DNA of 64,000 bases from Hyphomicrobiales bacterium. GTDB lineage: Bacteria > Pseudomonadota > Alphaproteobacteria > Rhizobiales > Methyloligellaceae. The stretch is taken from assembly GCA_021775525.1 (NCBI GenBank), contig JAJFHQ010000037.1, positions 1 through 64,000 of the forward strand. Direction: 5' to 3'. This document shows positions 62,856 to 64,000 of this stretch, piece by piece. The translations under genes and the position numbers were made by a program. The stretch's first letter is position 1. The number at the start of each line of letters is the position of its first letter. The notes beneath the pieces were generated by a model, which saw only the letters and a program-made list of their open reading frames with translations, was not told the origin of the DNA and searched no databases.

Positions 62856-64000
62856 ATGTCCGAAACATCAAAGGCCGGAGAAGCTGAACTCACCTCGGAG
62901 AACTCTGTTAAGGAAGACTCTGTTGAGGGGAAATCTCCATCAGCTGACTCTTCTCCCGATCAGACGAAGAAAAAGATGGCCTTTGGCACGGCAATACCTA
63001 TCCGTTACAAACTGCTGATCGCGTTGGGCGCAATCACAATTCTGACGATCATCACGGCTGGCTCGGGCGTCTTTTCCCTGTCACAAATCCGGTCCAATTT
63101 CGATGAGTTGGCAGACAAGGGTATTGCTTCGGTTGCAGACGCGTCCAAGCTCGCAGTTCAAAGCAACAATGTTGCCACAGCCGCCGTTGATATATCCAAG
63201 GCAAAGGACGAGTTCGACCGCTCCGCTGCCTATGGTGATCTGACCAAGGTCATTGAGACAGTTGAGCAGAACGTCCAGCAGCTTGTCGCCCAGAATTCCG
63301 ATTCTAAAGAGGCGACCGACCTGACTTCGAGAGTGACGGCTCTTAAGGCCAGTCTCAAGCAACTGGATCAGTCAACCAAAGCCCGCTTGCTTTCCAGCAC
63401 GCGCCGGACAGAAAATATGGAAGAACTGTTTCGTGAACATGGCGAGATTTCACGCGCATTCGTGCCTATTGTTGATGACGCCTATTTCGATGCGGCGATC
63501 GCTGGTGAAAACTCCGGAAAGAACGGCGACAATGAAGCCGTCAACAAGATGGGCGATCATCTGTCGCGTCTAAAATCTGCGCTTGAAGCTGATTCAGCTC
63601 TGCATCAGCTGGTCGCAATGATGGTCAACGGCGCACTGACCGAAGACGAGAATAACATCATCCCTCTTCAAGAACGCATCAATGCTCTGTCGGCACGGTT
63701 TGTAAAAGCCGTGACCACCATCGGTGATGCGAATTTGAGCGCGAAACTCTTTGTGGTGACGGCATTCGCCGATCCGACGACGGGCCTTCTGGCCGATCGC
63801 CGCGAAGAACTGATTGCCGCCAACAAATCAAAAATCATTATTGACGAGATGTTCTTTCTCACCTCCCAGCTGAGCAGTTCCATCGATTCCATGATTGGCG
63901 CACAGCGAACCAAAACCCAGGCAAGCGCCCAGCAGGTGCACAGGATGATTGCTAAAAATCAGCTGTTGATGATCGGTATTTGTTTCGTATCCCTGATCAT
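62856..64000 (+). CDS. Membrane sensor, likely histidine kinase N-terminus (cut by window end)
   Basis: An open frame from ATG 62856 (AGAGGAA upstream) to the window end, 381 residues so far. Residues 1-45 are hydrophilic. A helix at about 49-72 (YKLLIALGAITILTIITAGS) precedes a wholly helical periplasmic domain of about 290 residues (SLSQIRSNFDELADKG), and a second helix starts near 367. The pattern is like the TorS sensor domain, which touches the periplasmic protein TorT. The kinase or chemoreceptor output lies beyond the window. The preceding binding-protein gene supports the pairing. Confidence 0.75.
   Translation, partial: MSETSKAGEAELTSENSVKEDSVEGKSPSADSSPDQTKKKMAFGTAIPIRYKLLIALGAITILTIITAGSGVFSLSQIRSNFDELADKGIASVADASKLAVQSNNVATAAVDISKAKDEFDRSAAYGDLTKVIETVEQNVQQLVAQNSDSKEATDLTSRVTALKASLKQLDQSTKARLLSSTRRTENMEELFREHGEISRAFVPIVDDAYFDAAIAGENSGKNGDNEAVNKMGDHLSRLKSALEADSALHQLVAMMVNGALTEDENNIIPLQERINALSARFVKAVTTIGDANLSAKLFVVTAFADPTTGLLADRREELIAANKSKIIIDEMFFLTSQLSSSIDSMIGAQRTKTQASAQQVHRMIAKNQLLMIGICFVSLI

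Noticed and set aside
1-64000. CRISPR arrays, insertion sequences, prophage or plasmid functions
   Set aside because: No regularly spaced repeats, transposase, integrase, phage structural or replication genes were seen in the window.

Overview
This 64 kb window looks like chromosome from an alphaproteobacterium, most likely of the Hyphomicrobiales (Rhizobiales) or a close relative. The evidence is a CpdR response regulator with its usual neighbours, a probable MmgR/alpha-r8-type small RNA beside hisN, a ROSE-like RNA thermometer in front of an hsp20 gene, DUF459 and MltB-type proteins beside galE/galU, GC-rich coding sequence, and a dispersed GAAAGCGGACAT hairpin repeat. I saw no insertion sequence, prophage, CRISPR array or rRNA. 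There is one tRNA gene, tRNA-Val(GAC).

Layout. 0-3 kb: tRNA-Val, cpdR, N-formylglutamate amidohydrolase, a minus-strand small RNA candidate, hisN. 3-6 kb: a protein joining a globin domain to a hydrophobic segment and a long basic tail, divergent from a LysR regulator. 6-10 kb: a lysophospholipase-like hydrolase, thermometer-controlled hsp20, an S9 peptidase. 10-16 kb: gltBD (GOGAT). 16-20.3 kb: a three-gene minus-strand operon encoding an ExbB/MotA-like channel protein, an ExbD/MotB-like coiled-coil protein and a zinc-ribbon/Sel1-repeat membrane protein. This operon is the strongest candidate here for an undescribed system. A degraded copy of the last codons of gltD lies at its far side.

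20.5-22.2 kb: a secreted cupin protein divergent from an HxlR regulator with two matching operators, then a short ribosome-hibernation factor. 22.2-30.7 kb: an envelope cluster on the minus strand with an MBOAT O-acyltransferase, a small membrane partner, two SGNH esterases (one of the DUF459 family), two MltB-type lytic transglycosylases and a lipoprotein. Its likely role is acylation and remodelling of peptidoglycan or a surface glycan. 30.7-37.7 kb: galE and galU (divergent), a GGDEF-EAL protein, an MFS transporter, a small membrane protein, a methyltransferase.

37.7-50.7 kb: a tightly packed nine-gene minus-strand operon. It encodes a dipeptide/oligopeptide ABC importer, two M20 peptidases, an amidase, a gamma-glutamyltransferase-like enzyme and an M81 (MlrC-like) metallopeptidase, with a divergent IclR regulator. 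It reads as one import-and-degrade pathway for an unusual peptide or amide. 51.7-54.5 kb: an EamA exporter, a GST and a third M20 peptidase. 54.8-61.3 kb: an outer-membrane barrel protein, KdsD for Kdo synthesis, a small lipoprotein, PomAB-type flagellar stator genes, and an NfeD/SPFH pair. 61.6-64 kb: a periplasmic binding protein without transporter genes, followed by a membrane sensor cut off by the window end, resembling a TorT/TorS pair.
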